This document shows positions 12,601 to 23,899 of a DNA stretch of 64,000 nt, one piece after another; position 1 is the stretch's first letter, and every line of letters starts with the position of its first letter. The stretch spans positions 87,638,721 to 87,702,720 of the forward strand of contig OX235263.1 in the NCBI GenBank assembly GCA_944472135.2, read 5' to 3'. The notes below the pieces were generated by a model, which saw nothing but the letters and a program-made list of their open reading frames with translations, searched no databases and was not told the DNA's origin. The translations under genes and the position numbers were made by a program. This DNA comes from Trichobilharzia regenti. Taxonomy: Eukaryota; Platyhelminthes; Trematoda; Strigeidida; Schistosomatidae.

Positions 12601-13020
12601 TGTATATCTCCACAGATATATTTTTATTTCAAAGATCATTGCACTAATAACAATACTGTTCTTGTAATTTAGATCTGAAATCAATTTTGGAAGGTGTTCT
12701 GATTGAAATTTGGGTAAGACTAAATTCCAAGTATTATCCGCAGTCGATTGTAAAAACTATCTATCCGCTTACGTGTAGTTGTTAACTGATGTTGAGGCCA
12801 TGATCTACCTCGTATTTTCTAAAGAGTATTTTTACCAGAGAACAGGAAATGCCTCTTCATACATTTTTGAGGAATATCCAAAGGCAAACGCTGACACGTT
12901 TACTGACTACATTCGCTTTTAGTGAATCCATATCAGAATAACATGCTTTCTTCGCATTTTATCTTTTGCTTAAGACCGTGATTGCAGAAACAATACATTG
13001 AACAGTTCGTCGTGGAGTAG
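6602..13020 (+). CDS. Micro-exon gene A (secreted protein, 14 proposed exons, spliced)
   Basis: Proposed exons: 6602-6671, 7027-7086, 7626-7685, 8665-8724, 9423-9470, 9520-9576, 10036-10074, 10924-10989, 11721-11732, 11855-11917, 12058-12063, 12426-12494, 12673-12713 and 12988-13020 (stop TAG). Joined length is 684 nt, or 227 residues. All introns end in AG and begin with GT, except that exon 3 is followed by GC. Exon 1 encodes a signal peptide (Met-Ala-Phe, then a CLLITAFFLC core) with the strong start context ACCATGG. Exons 2 to 12 are phase 1 to phase 1; exon 13 (41 nt) switches to phase 0. Exons 2 and 3 are duplicates, each carrying an N-Q-T glycosylation sequon. Exon 10 has the best conserved segment (FGPRNKGC...AFL). 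The rest is charged, helix-prone and cysteine-poor. Architecture matches schistosome MEG families with clustered copies (such as MEG-2 or MEG-3), but I cannot assign the family. The last exon could also start at 13006, in the same frame with the same stop. Confidence 0.82.
7627..7690 (+). other. Duplicated exon 3 with GC donor (gene A)
   Basis: This exon repeats exon 2 (about 13 of 20 residues identical: D-V-E-x-L-x-N-Q-T-V-x-V-E-K...N-Y). It is followed by gcgagtct where exon 2 has gtaagtct. GC is a tolerated minor donor when the rest of the donor is strong, so the exon may be used weakly or alternatively. Gene B has only one exon here: the DNA before it resembles the flank of gene A exon 2 and the DNA after it resembles the flank of exon 3. 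That implies an internal tandem duplication of about 600 bp in A or a reciprocal loss in B. The exon proper begins at 7626. Confidence 0.7.
9117..9136 (+). repeat. GTCA microsatellite
   Basis: Five near-perfect GTCA units lie in intron 4 of gene A. The homologous intron of gene B lacks the full tract and carries the Penelope-like insertion close by. Confidence 0.8.
11118..11360 (+). repeat. SINE relic in intron 8 of gene A
   Basis: The opening (gttgacattagtta, then ggaaccat and aaaacctgg) and the closing half (the tRNA-like segment and then ttgccaattc) match the clearer SINE at 51311-51500. The homologous positions in gene B (40880-41110) and gene C (63160-63345) carry the same relic, so this insertion predates the gene duplications. 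The ribozyme and RNA polymerase III boxes are too decayed to identify here. Confidence 0.6.
11721..11732 (+). other. 12-nt micro-exon (exon 9, gene A)
   Basis: The exon is ATTTTGTGAAAA between caaaatttag and gtaagttc. It adds D-F-V-K in phase 1 (codons completed by neighbouring exons). A 12-nt exon with its own AG and GT stands at the homologous place in genes B and C. The surrounding intron is nearly identical between A and B, while 5 of the 12 exon bases differ. Confidence 0.82.
12058..12063 (+). other. 6-nt micro-exon (exon 11, gene A)
   Basis: The exon is ATGCAA between actcaatag and gtaagtt. In phase 1 it contributes D-A and the first base of the next codon. The same six bases, flanked by AG and GT(A/G)AGT, occur at the homologous position in genes B and C. 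Confidence 0.78.
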
Positions 13021-13112
13021 TTGGCGCTGTTTAGTTTTATTTATTGAAGCCTAAACAAGAAGCCAGTTATCTTTTAAATTTCATAATTTAATTTAATAAT
13101 TCTTCCTTTAAT

Positions 13113-13118
13113 AATAAA
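13113..13118 (+). terminator. Polyadenylation signal of gene A
   Basis: An AATAAA hexamer stands about 95 bases after the stop, in an aataataaaatga context that is repeated at the homologous place in genes B and C. Polyadenylation is expected within about 30 bases. Confidence 0.65.
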
Positions 13119-13120
13119 AT

Positions 13121-15150
13121 GATGTTGCCCACTCTATCCAGAGCTTCTTCTCTCTTCAAAGCCAGGATGACACTGACATTTGGAGAGCAGTCGAAATCGC
13201 TGTTTCAAGACTTCGTCTTCAATGTTGATTAAATAAATATGACATTGAATCTTTCGAGTGGACATCTTGAGAGTTTGGGTTTACGGCACAGATTTCAGAC
13301 ACACATATATCAAAATAACAGTAACATGTTTTGTGTAATTGCGTTAGAAAACTACTAGATTAAGCTAAAATTTTACAACGATATGAAAATAATCATAAAA
13401 TGGAAGTAATGCTTTACTGCAGATCAACATTAAACCGATAGGATGGCATTAGGATTAAGGATGATACAGAGTCCGCAGCCGAAGGATAATAGATGATGAA
13501 ATAAGGCTGATACGGTCAACGATATACTAGTGAACAGAGGCGGTATACTATTTAGCATAAATAATCGATGGTGGACAGGATAAGAAAGATGTGGACTGTT
13601 GAAGAATGGAAGATATTAGGGACGAATAATCAAAGTTATGATTATAGAAAGAGCGAATTACAAAACACTCTGCAAAGTGGATCAAAAACATTCCTCTGTA
13701 TACATGATTCAGACTTCGATCGTGGAACAGCTGCTTCTACTGAATATATTGTAGTAATCGGTCAGCTATCGTATTTAGAGAGATTTTACCTATGCTGACG
13801 AGACTCGCAACTTACATCACATGCCAGGCGATTACGTGGAATTGGGACTAACAGTTACTGGATGATTCATTCCACCCACACGTTTAACTGAATACTCTAT
13901 CTAGGGAAGAAGTACTGAGGAAAACACGAATGTAGATATCTCCTCAAGCGGTTTACATTTAATGTTTATTTTCACCGCATCACTATAAAGTGTTCATCGA
14001 CAGAATGGTGAACAACTGTTATGGCAGTTTGACGAGAGTATTTTCCTACTCTTTCGGTGGGTGGACGTACATAAAGATTCAGTAAAAATATATATAACCA
14101 AACAGTTTATTATAATTCTTAGAAGTAATAAAATATCATAGTATCCAGTTGTTTACGCGTAACGTCTGCTACACTGCCTCCAATAATCGCATATACTAAT
14201 GATCGCTTTGCATTATTAGTTAGCCAATCTGGTTGTTGATTCCTTTTAGAATCAGGATTTGAATTTTTTGTACACCTCCAAACGTTGACAGCAATAATCA
14301 TTATGGCAACCAAGCAGCCACAGTGAAAAAAGGACACGATGCATGAGCGAGCACGCTTATATTTTATATGGCACGCGTAGGAATTCACGGTTTAAAATTT
14401 CATTGATGAAATATCAGGGCACGTAGTTCCCCAAATAACTTTTATTATTTGTGCAGCTAAAATTCGTCTCTCTTATACTGTTCCTTATTTATGCATTTCG
14501 AGGTATTACTCAGGACTGAATAATGGCGGTTACTAGCATCTGTCGTGACTATGAATTTCGGTATCTTAATTGTAGGTGTTGACTTAGCTGTCGCTTGCTA
14601 ATACCTGACTTCTCTTACATGATTACATACTACTACAACTTTAGTCAGTAACACTGATATGTAAGCAAAAATCGGAAGAATAAATTACTTAGGAATGTGA
14701 GAGCCTGTGAAGACGTCGACGAATGTTTAAGTCATTTCCATCTGGCTGGCATGAACTTCTCCTTGATATGAGTGGCATGCAGAAACTCATCTTAGTCAGT
14801 CAGTAGTATAAACGAAAACGCAAATGTGATAAGTTCATTGAAGTGTCAGTGAAATACACGAAGATGGATACCGAATCGCAGAAACGAGATTTGAAAACTG
14901 ATGAATACTGAAGTAAGGTAGCTCTTAGAAAGATATCATGCTGCTTGTACTAACTAGAAACATTACTGCCTGCGAAGCCCACCACTGGTGTCGTGAGTTG
15001 GCTTTTCGTGAGAAGGGCTTGCGAATGCGGAATTGTGTAAATATATCAAGTGTTTTGACTTGGATAATTGCAGAAAACTATTTGGGGAAAATGTTGTTTT
15101 CGGTAATTTCTCATTGGGCTTTACAATTGCATAATTAAACATAATCATCA
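13121..15150. other. Downstream flank of gene A, duplicated noncoding DNA
   Basis: The stretch has no convincing gene. Most of it is shared with unit 2 (43060-45300 and 50100-51300) and in part with the inverted unit 3. The open frame at 13568-13798 is interrupted in the unit 2 copy (about 44400-44640), and the minus-strand frame at 14119-14388 is also not preserved, so neither is treated as coding. Confidence 0.5.
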
Positions 15151-15179
15151 ATCCCTCTATATGACAGAAATCTGAAGGC

Positions 15180-15850
15180 AGCGATCAGTTTCACTAATTA
15201 AGGCATCATAGTTTCGACTGCATGATCCAAAGGGAACATACCAAAAGCAGTATAAGAAAGATGAGACGGACATTCATCATGCTGAAATTAGTCAGCATAA
15301 AGTATTAGATTCGGTTTAACATGGAATCAGATGTCAATTCAGTTTTTATACATGATTCAGAGACTTGACATGTCACGAAAACATATCCCGGAGGCTCAGT
15401 GACAAGTCGAAATGTTACAGTTACCCACAACTAGACTCCCACAAACAACACAGATGAAAAGAAGAGGGAGGACTTCTACAGAAAACTACAAATAGTAATC
15501 GCGAAATAAAAATCCTAATGGGTTATATGAATGTAAAACTAGAAGCAGATAACACAGTAAGAGAAGTTATCAAGACTCAAGTGGTCATTGGTGGGACGAG
15601 TGAAAACGGAGAATTATTCTCAGGCTTCTGCATCAGCTGAACACACGAAACATCAGATAGATTTCATGTGAAACTCAAGAAGGAAGAGAAACATCCTGCT
15701 GGGCATATTATTAGGAAAAAGGAGCACATGTGGCCTTTGACCATTATCTGTTACAAGGAAACTTCAATGATGATAGTGTGTTGAGGAGTCGAGAGCTTAT
15801 GAAAAATAATGTAATCGTGTGAAAGTGACTGTAGAAAATAGAATGAAGTG
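15180..15850 (+). pseudogene. RTE-type retrotransposon relic
   Basis: Translated with frame changes, the segment at about 15450-15680 follows the endonuclease of the complete RTE copy at 21.9-24.9 kb (E-D-F-Y-R-K-L-Q, then a degraded G-D-M-N region, then a block matching ENGELF and the adjoining F-C motif). The preceding stretch at 15200-15300 matches the reverse-transcriptase C-terminal region (the S-I-V-S and I-x-A-R-I block). The order is scrambled and full of stops. A related piece stands at 51600-51720 in unit 2. Confidence 0.6.
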
Positions 15851-16955
15851 GAGATGTACAGTTGAAAGCTTATGTCTCCTTAGTAATACAAAGGAATAAT
15901 AATAATGGGATCGGGGACGTTACGTCATAGTGCACCTTGAATGTTTAAACTTTTGTTTTAACGCATTTATGCACTGTGGTGCCATGACATCAAGACACAC
16001 TGAGCAGAGTACTTCTAAGGGTTATGAAAGAAGAAGTCTTCAGTAAATGCGGTTATTGAAGGTATGTCTCTAGCGCAATCAACACCTACAATTGGTAAGC
16101 CTGAGTTCCATCGTATGCATTATTTGCAGCTTAACGCGTCAATATCCCTCCCTTTTCCTATTTTTTATTTTGTTTTTTTTGCACGTAGGGTGATAAAATG
16201 TTTTCGCCAGGTTTGTATTTATAATCGTACTGTTTTATCCCTGTGTTTCTATATCGTCTTATCTTAATGGTGGCTGAAAACGGCTCTCCTGCACAGATGG
16301 CAATTACCCTGCAAATTTAGACTTCCAAGACAGGCAATTCTTCTAAATGTCTCAGTCATGTGGAAGCTCAGTTTGCTCTAAGCCATATTCCCTCACAAGA
16401 AACCAAGGCCAACCTAGTTATTGCGAGCCTCAACGAAAACACCTTAGAGGAAGTTTCTTGATGATACCTCTCCAAGTCTAGAAGATCGTTTCAAAGTTGC
16501 CCTAATTAAGTGAGTTGCACTAACAGATGAACACTAAGTGCATAGTACTGACTAGGGTATTTACAGGAAGAGTTTCCAATAAGTTCCATTAGTTGAGGTT
16601 TATCTTAAGTAAAATCAAGACGTACGACTTCATCATTTCAGCACCACCCTAGCTAATGAACTAACGGTATTTCAACGAAATCTACGGCACAAGATGAACA
16701 AATCTTTGCCGAGGAAAGGAAATTATAAGCTTCTGACGGAAACATCCCAAAATGCTTTCACTCAGGTCACTTAAGTTATTCACAAACATCAGCTGACAAT
16801 AAAAATTGAGTAGACTTGTTGGTGTCCATTCCTCCCCCCCCCTTCACACTTTGATTACCGAAAATCCATCCATCGTGAGATTGCATCCAATTCCTCGTGT
16901 TCAGTTCGGTTTAGCTTAGTAACCCGTTGAATACGTGACCCTCAATTGCATTTTT
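15851..16955. other. Unassigned noncoding DNA
   Basis: I see nothing with protein or RNA character. A poly-C run stands near 16835. The last part leads into the CR1-like relic. Confidence 0.35.
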
Positions 16956-16959
16956 TGCA

Positions 16960-19560
16960 TTAACGAATTTTGAAACTCCTTGAAACCTGCGGATTCGCAA
17001 ATTTGCACAACACCCAAGAAACAGCACTTTTCTGAGTGGCAAAAAGCTTTCACACGTATTCCAGAACATCAAATGACTGCACCTGATATTATGAGCATGA
17101 AGTGTCGTTCCCTGACAGATAAAGTTAGCTATCGGAATCCTGCCGGCCTCATATCCTCCAATGCAATGCAGGTTTTATAACTCTTCAAGAACCCTGGCTC
17201 CGTGAATTATATGATGATAGTTCAGTCTGCCTAATTGGTTTCAATCTATTCAGGCGAGATCGGCTTAGCTCTGAAAAGAAATGTGGTGGGGACGTCGCAA
17301 CCTTCATCGAGTCTCAATGATGCACTTCCAGTAGTGTATGTTTTATATTCCCCAGTGACAAGATTGACTGCTTAACTGTAAAATGTCGGCCAAAACACCC
17401 GTCAAAACAGAACTACATGTAGATTCCAAACACTGATATATCACGTGGATGTAGTCTTTTAGAACTACGTTTATTTGCTGATGATTTTACTTCCTTTGCT
17501 GCTACCTACCTCGCTGGGGATCTACTTGTCAGCAGTTACTGGAGACAATTTTTGTCACTACTGTTTCCTTACATCATTAGGTCATGAAAATTTTGTCAGC
17601 TTCTCAACAAGAATGTCCTCGATATATTCGAATCCGTGAAAACAGCCTCACTACTTAATTCTCATCATTGCGTCATACGTATGTTGCCCGAAATATATGG
17701 AAGGCTGCACAAAAAGGCTTTCTTGAGCCTTGGAAAGAAACACAACATACTGGTACTCCTATGACACAGATATATATACAGAATCCAGGAAACATGTTAA
17801 ATGGTACAAATTGTGCCTTATTTACTGAACAAGTTCTAGATGACACAATCACAAACGCAACATGTCATCTCAAAACATGTCGTGATGTTTGTTGTTCAAC
17901 AGAGACACTCTTCTTAAGATTTGACTGCTTCTCCATCGCCGAGAAAATGAATGATCATACAAAATGAAAAAAATCCTGTTTTTGATAGACTCAACATCTT
18001 AGTTCAGTAAGAAATACAGAGGTTGAATACGATTTATTATAAAACGTTCTAATCATGCAAAACCTCACCAAATATGTTGAAGCTTACTGAAAAAATCACC
18101 GGGGATAAGCAAATAAACAATGGCCTTTCTTCAGTCGATACTGTTACTCTCAATAGGTCCTTCATATATCGTCCAGCTGACGTTATGACCTCAAATAATG
18201 CAAGTGCAAAGAATCACTTCTTCTCTAGTTGTCAATAAACGATGTCTTCAAGTGTGTCAAATATCTGAAACCTACTCAGTCCCCTGATCCAGATGACGTA
18301 CCTACTATTAATCTCAATAAGTGTGCTGACATTTCATATCATCCTCTAACTAGTATTTTCGATGAATCCTTTTCCAGTAACGCTGTGCCTCCTCGTTGGA
18401 AGGACATTGAAATTACTCCTGTGCCCTGACCAACACGTATGCCATCTGTTAAGATCAGATGTATTGCCAATGATCACCTATTTTGAAAATAAGGGAAAGA
18501 CTGCTTTGACTTAACTTGAACATTCATTGAAGGCTTTTAACCACCCTAATCACTTTGCTTATGGACCTAGTAGGTGTACTTTGGAAGCCACCATCGTCTT
18601 ACATCATAATATTTTCTCTAGTTTAGACAGAGCTGCGAAATATGTTCGGTATGCCTTCCTTGAATACACATCTGCCTTTGACACTAAGGAACCCAGGTCT
18701 ATTTTATCAAACAAGCTTGCTGAGTCACAAGGACAGTTCTGGATTACCAAGTGGTTGCATTCTTCTTTTTTCTAATAGGAATCAGTACACTGTTGACAAT
18801 GGGAAGATCTCTACTGCTTCACTTACTTCAACTTGTGTTCCTCAGGAAATCGTTCGTTCAATTTTTCTGTCTTCCTTCTTTAGACACGACTCGCTTCCTA
18901 TACTCACTAGGCCAATTTTGCCAAGTATTTCGATGATCTGTCTGTTTCCGTGCTGTTGGTAACTCCTCAGCCAAGCTGTTCCAAAATGAATATTTTGTTA
19001 GCACACATTAGACAGTCGTACTCGTTGAATTTACTTTAAGCTTGATCCCTCCATGCAAATATCACGCATGGCTTACGTGAACTGGTTAGTTCGCATGGTT
19101 CCACTCTCTTAGACAGTACCGGAGTTGAAATCAAATCGAATGGTAAATACCATGAACTATGCATATCCTTTCCCGGTCTTCTCACATCATATAAGTTGGT
19201 AGAAAGGTATATCGTTTGACGTTCTGTGCAAGGTATATAAGAAGATCTGGTATCATTCCGTCCCTACTGCTATCATTTGTTAATTGTTGTCTTCCACCTA
19301 AAGTTCTTTACAGCTACCCCACAAATTAACCCTTCAAAGAAGTCTTAAAAAACACTTTGTTATACTGCGTAGGGCAGCAAAAGACATCAGTAGTGCAAGT
19401 AAGGTGTAGCTAAACGAACTCGTCAATACTACTGTAGGTCAGCACTTAGATTCCTTTAAGAAATCAGAAAATATTATCTTGTCAGACCCTGAGAATCCTC
19501 TCCATACACAACTCGCTCCATTGCACCTCATCGAGTAGAACTAGAAGGAACTATTAAAGG
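16960..19560 (+). pseudogene. CR1-like non-LTR retrotransposon, decayed copy
   Basis: The frame pieces run parallel to the better-preserved element at 52140-55387. The segment at 16980-17180 matches its 5' coding region (an S-M-K-C-R-S-L motif matching T-N-C-R-S-L-P); endonuclease remnants follow at 17200-17660. The frames at 18229-18429 (TQSPDPDDVPTI, compare the S-x-G-P-D-G-I-P block) and 18527-18775 (N-H-F-A-Y-G-P-S-R-C-T-L-E-A, then F-L-E-Y-T-S-A-F-D-T) are reverse-transcriptase relics. Polymerase motif C survives only as a degraded YFDDL near 18925. Stops and frameshifts are numerous, so this is an old inactive copy. Confidence 0.8.
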
Positions 19561-19799
19561 CTGGATGCTTGCACGACTAAGAACAAAAACTCTACGATAC
19601 CTTATTTGTACGATGAGAAAAGTACAACATAATTATTGCTCCTGCAATGAGAAAATTAAATGCAATGGTGTGTTACATCCTGAGAACTCCATATTTGCAC
19701 CGAAACTACAGTTTGGAATAAAGCTATTATCACTATTATCTTTCCTTTCCTATCCTCTCTTTTGTGTTCAATTGTATACTACTCGGCACAGGTAAGTAG

Positions 19800-20700
19800 T
19801 TTGAGTTCATAGTTGGTACTTCTTCGCCATCACTGTTCTGTGCTCTCGAAGTTTAACTCAGTTACTGCTCTAATACTCTACTTCATACATACCAATCATT
19901 TTCTTACAGTTAATAATTATCCACTTTATATACATAAACTTCCATATTGAACATTTTTCATTCGAATCCCGTTATTCCTTGACTGCAATTCACTCTGATC
20001 ATAGATCATCATAGATATACGCTTACTATCTTCCTTATTGACACATTGTGACTGTGCACTCGACATTCTTCAGTCACATAACTCTCACAGTTTGATGTTT
20101 GGATATTATATTTCATTATTTTATGTACTACTTAAGGCCATGGTCAAGACGAACCCAGTGTGTCTTAATTTCATGTGTCACTCAACCTGTGTACTAATTA
20201 ATCGATTTGATTATCACCGTGAATTTCTTAGAAGAAATCTGTAATTGGCCTTAGCCAGCTTAAAGAAAACTATTGTCAGGGGACGTCGGAAGAATTGAAA
20301 ATGAAAATTGTGCAGTCACTTTTCGACTCCATATCAACAGCGAAATCAGTCCAAAAGTGCTGGAAGGCTTACCTTAATTACACCACATTAAAAAATATTA
20401 TTTCTCATATAAAAAAGTGATTCCTTAATATTCATAAAACCACTAAATATGCATCACATTCTGTTGGAATAACTAATGAAGATGTCGTCAATCCCCAGCG
20501 CGAAATGCCCTTGGTGAAATCTGGCAGCACGACAAACGATTTTCCACAGTGATGTATACTACTTCGAAATCAATCAGTAACTAATCCAGCCCATAAATAA
20601 TAATGCCAAAATCCTTCTGTATTTTTCGGCATGCAAGTAGAAAAAGCACACATTGGGACATAAATTAGTCAAGTAGCGAAGGTGTGTGTGCGTGTGTGAA
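19800..20700. other. Noncoding DNA shared by units 1 and 2
   Basis: The stretch aligns with 55980-56800 (same order of agtaagtagt, tatccac, aaatccgatt-like and acaccacattaaaaaatatta blocks). No coding frame is preserved between the two copies. Confidence 0.55.
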
Positions 20701-21239
20701 AAAGACACAGGTTCCTACAAAATGTTGACGCTAAATTTTGTTGAGAAGTGATCTTGGCCATTGTGTATTTATGTACATGACTAATTTATTCTTTACGGAA
20801 TGGGTCGCTAGCCTCATCCGCAAACTTCCATCCTTACCAGCCATATTACTAGCTAAGAAATGTGAAGCAGTGCATAGGCCAGTGATGCAACCGCGAAATG
20901 TTGGCGTGGCTGGTTAATATCCTACTGTTGTGCGGTCGACGCTTATATAGAAGCTGGACCTGTTTATCCCTATGACTTTAAGATTACCATTTATGGGATG
21001 TATAATTGAGTTTATAAGTTCATAAACATAGAGAGAAAGAGAGATATCAGACGTGATGAAACGTCGAGGTATGTGTGATTGATATGACGGATAATGTCCT
21101 GTACTTTTAACTGCAACTATATCATGTGATTTCATTCAGCTTGGACTTTCCCTCCGATTAATTGAACCGAAGTTCTCGACTTCTGTTAACATATCAGCAC
21201 CCAATGTCCAGTCAATCAAGTAGGAAGTCTAAAATGAAT

Positions 21240-21370
21240 CGAGTAACAACTAGTCTAGTGGATAAAGCTTTTACTCTAGGAACTGAGGGTACTAGGTTCG
21301 AGCATCAATGATACTATCAACACCATCACTCACCTGAGAATTCAGGTACGCTCAGCGGGCGAGTCCGTAA
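21240..21370 (+). repeat. tRNA-like SINE fragment
   Basis: A box A-like segment (tagtctagtgg) is followed about 35 bases later by a box B-like segment (ggttcgagcat), the spacing of an internal RNA polymerase III promoter in a tRNA-derived SINE. The cloverleaf cannot be closed, so this is not called as a tRNA gene. Confidence 0.5.
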
Positions 21371-21877
21371 TACAGCTAAATGCACATTTGATATTCTTGT
21401 GCTAATCACTGTCAACCAAATAACTTTATCTAATATTTAACATTTGATATTATTAACTTTTACTCATATTATTAAGGGGATTTGTGGGGATTTTTGATTA
21501 ATTTCAACTGTTAGATTGGTTTATCCCAAACCATGATTGGCCAGAGAACTTGGCAGCCGTTTCGTCTTATTTCAGGGCTCTTCTCTGACTTAAGTATTAA
21601 TTGTGTTTTCAGAGTTATTTCCAACTCCTAAGTTTTCGCATACCATGGCAAAACAGTCACTGCCCAGTGTTATCCAGTATTTCCAATGACCTTCTTAATT
21701 TTAATACATATCTCTCCAGAAATGGAAACTAAAAGAGAATCACTGAGGATAATGGAGCTTTGGAAAGTTATTTGTTCTATATTTGGATTCATCAGAACTA
21801 TGTGTCCAACGGAATTCACGTTACTCGATAGGTCCGTTAGTGAATTATGAGGAAGATTATATTTATTAGTGTATCCT

Positions 21878-23899
21878 TTAGTTCCTAGAGGAACATAGGG
21901 CTTCAGCTGCGCACCTCCATTGACTTCGGTTTTCTGACAACTTTTTCACCCTGCTCCAGGTCTGTCCACATGCTTTCATCTCCTCCTCGCATGACCTCCT
22001 CCAAGTCACCCTTGGACGACCAACTCGCCGCCTCCCTTTCGGGTTCCACTCGAGGGCTTGTCTAGTGATGTCACTTGATGGTTTCCTCAGCGTATGGCCA
22101 ATCCATCTCCATTTCTTTCTGCCTATTTGTTTCACAATCGGTTCCTGATTGGTTCGCTCCCAGAGATCCCTGTTGCTGATCTTTTCTGGCCATCTGATCT
22201 TGAGTATTGAGCGGAGACAGTTGTTAATGAAGGTTTGAAGTTTGTTTGAGATGCTCTTTATGACTCGCCAAGTCTCTGATCCGTATAGTAGCACTGACTT
22301 CACATTGGAGTTGAAAATCCGGATCTTATTTTTGATGCTGAGTGCTGTTGACCTCCACACAGATTTGAGAGTAATGAAAGCTTGTCTTGCTTTTCCGATT
22401 CTGGCTTTGATGTCCTCGTCAGTTCCGCCTGTAGTTGAGACGATGCTTCCCAGGTAGGTGAAGGAGGTTGTTTCTTTCAGGTTCTTCCCATTTATGCTTA
22501 TTGTTGTCTGTTGTTGTTGTTGCTGTTGATGTTGGCTAGGAATCTTCATCATCTCTGTTTTATCTATGTTCACGTGAAGTCCTATCTTTGATGCTTCTTC
22601 TGCCAACTTGTTACTTTTCACTTGCATATCTTCCAGTTTATGGGAAATCAGACATATATCATCGGCGAAATCCAGATCCTCCAAGTCTTTTGTGTCAGTC
22701 CATTTTATGCCTGTTCCCTCGTTGGTTGCCGTTGTCTGTCGCATTATCCAATCAATTGCAATCAGGAAGATCATTGGTGATAGTAGACAGCCTTGCCTCA
22801 CTCCCGTCCTCACTTCGAAGGCTTCCGTAAGTTTCCCGTTGTGGATTACTTGGCATGCAGCATTGTCGTATAACTGTTGGATGAGGTGTATAATTGTCGA
22901 TGGGACCCCGTAGTAGCGAAGTAGTTTCCAAATGACCTCTCGATCGACGCTGTCGAAGGCCTTTTCAAAGTCGATGAAGTTGAGATAGAGAGGTGACTGC
23001 CATTCCAAGCTTTGTTCAATGATGATCCGTAGAGTGGCGATTTGATCAATACATGATTTGTTTCTCCTGAATCCAGCCTGTTCCGGACGAAGTTTTTCAT
23101 CTAGGGCTTGTTTGATTCTCTCCAGGATGATGCGACTTAGTATCTTGCTTGGAATGGACAGAAGCATAATTCCACGCCAGTTTTTACATTGACTTAAGTC
23201 TCCTTTCTTTGGAAGTTTGAATAAGTAACTGTTCTTCCAATCCTCGGGTACTTTGCCCTCTTTCCACACCTTCTCCAGTAGTGGTGTCATCAAGTCCGCT
23301 GTTGTCTCTGGGTCTATTTTCAAAGCCTCTGCTGGGATTCCATCTGGTCCCGGTGTTTTCCCAGCTTTAAGCATCTTGATTGCATTCAGGACTTCTGATT
23401 TCGTCGGGGGGTCAGTGTTCACTGGTAGTTCTGCTTCCGTTGTTGGTATTGCTGGACGTGTTGTAGGTGGCGGACGATTTAGAAGTCTTTTGAAGTGTTC
23501 AACCCAGTGCTTTCTCTGTTCCACCTCTTTGGTGATTGACTTTCCATTGTCGTCCTTTATTGGCTTAATCTGTGTCGAACGTTTGCCCGAAAGGTTCCTA
23601 GTTGTTTGGTAGAGTGTGGCGAGGTCTCCTTTGCCTGCAGCTTGTTCTGCTTCGTTTGCCATGGTTTCATAATATTTTCTTTTGTCTTCCCTGGCACTTT
23701 TCTTCACTCTTTTGTTCAGTGTATTGTAGCTTGCATTCAGCTCCTGTTTTTGTTGCTCGTCAGTGCACTGGATAATCTTTTGCTTCACTGTCCTTCTCTC
23801 TTCTATTAGTTTCCAAGTGTCCGTAGTGAGCCACTGTTTGTCCTGTCTCTTTTTTCTGCCTAGAATTTCTATGCAGGTTTGGCTCCACACCGTTTTCAA
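21878..23899 (-). pseudogene. RTE reverse transcriptase domain (673-residue open frame)
   Basis: A long uninterrupted frame carries all core polymerase blocks: K-T-P-G-P-D-G-I-P, W-R-G-I-M-L-L, QAGFRRNKSCIDQ, FIDFEKAFDSVDRE (first catalytic Asp), GVRQGCLLSPMIF, and FADDICLI (catalytic Asp pair). It ends with a thumb and a basic C-terminal tail rich in W-R-R and R-V-G-R-P-R. A run of seven glutamines follows motif C by about 50 residues and is likely a replication-slippage expansion. There is no ATG at the head: the frame is the continuation of the endonuclease frame after a frameshift. It copies element RNA at the nicked target in active relatives. Confidence 0.9.

Larger units (their letters stand above)
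5570..20700 (+). repeat. Segmental duplication unit 1 (contains gene A)
   Basis: The stretch aligns by eye, in order, with 33900-56820. Shared segments include the upstream DNA (5720-6600 with 34050-34970), all exons and many introns of the micro-exon gene, the 3' region (12950-13130 with 42880-43070), a downstream block (14400-14700 with 50100-50400), a second block (14730-15130 with 50910-51250) and the flank after the CR1 relic (19800-20600 with 55980-56800). The copies differ by many substitutions and by element insertions, so the duplication is not recent. Boundaries are approximate. Confidence 0.75.

Noticed and set aside
12936..12980. Alternative last exon starting at aataacatg after atatcag (gene A) or atttcag (gene B)
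   Set aside because: The AG acceptor is lost in gene C, and the reading frames end at different places in A and B.
13568..13798. 76-codon plus-strand open frame after gene A
   Set aside because: The homologous stretch of unit 2 (about 44400-44640) has stops and indels, and the protein has no recognisable features.
21240..21310. Functional tRNA gene
   Set aside because: Box A and box B are present but no cloverleaf closes.
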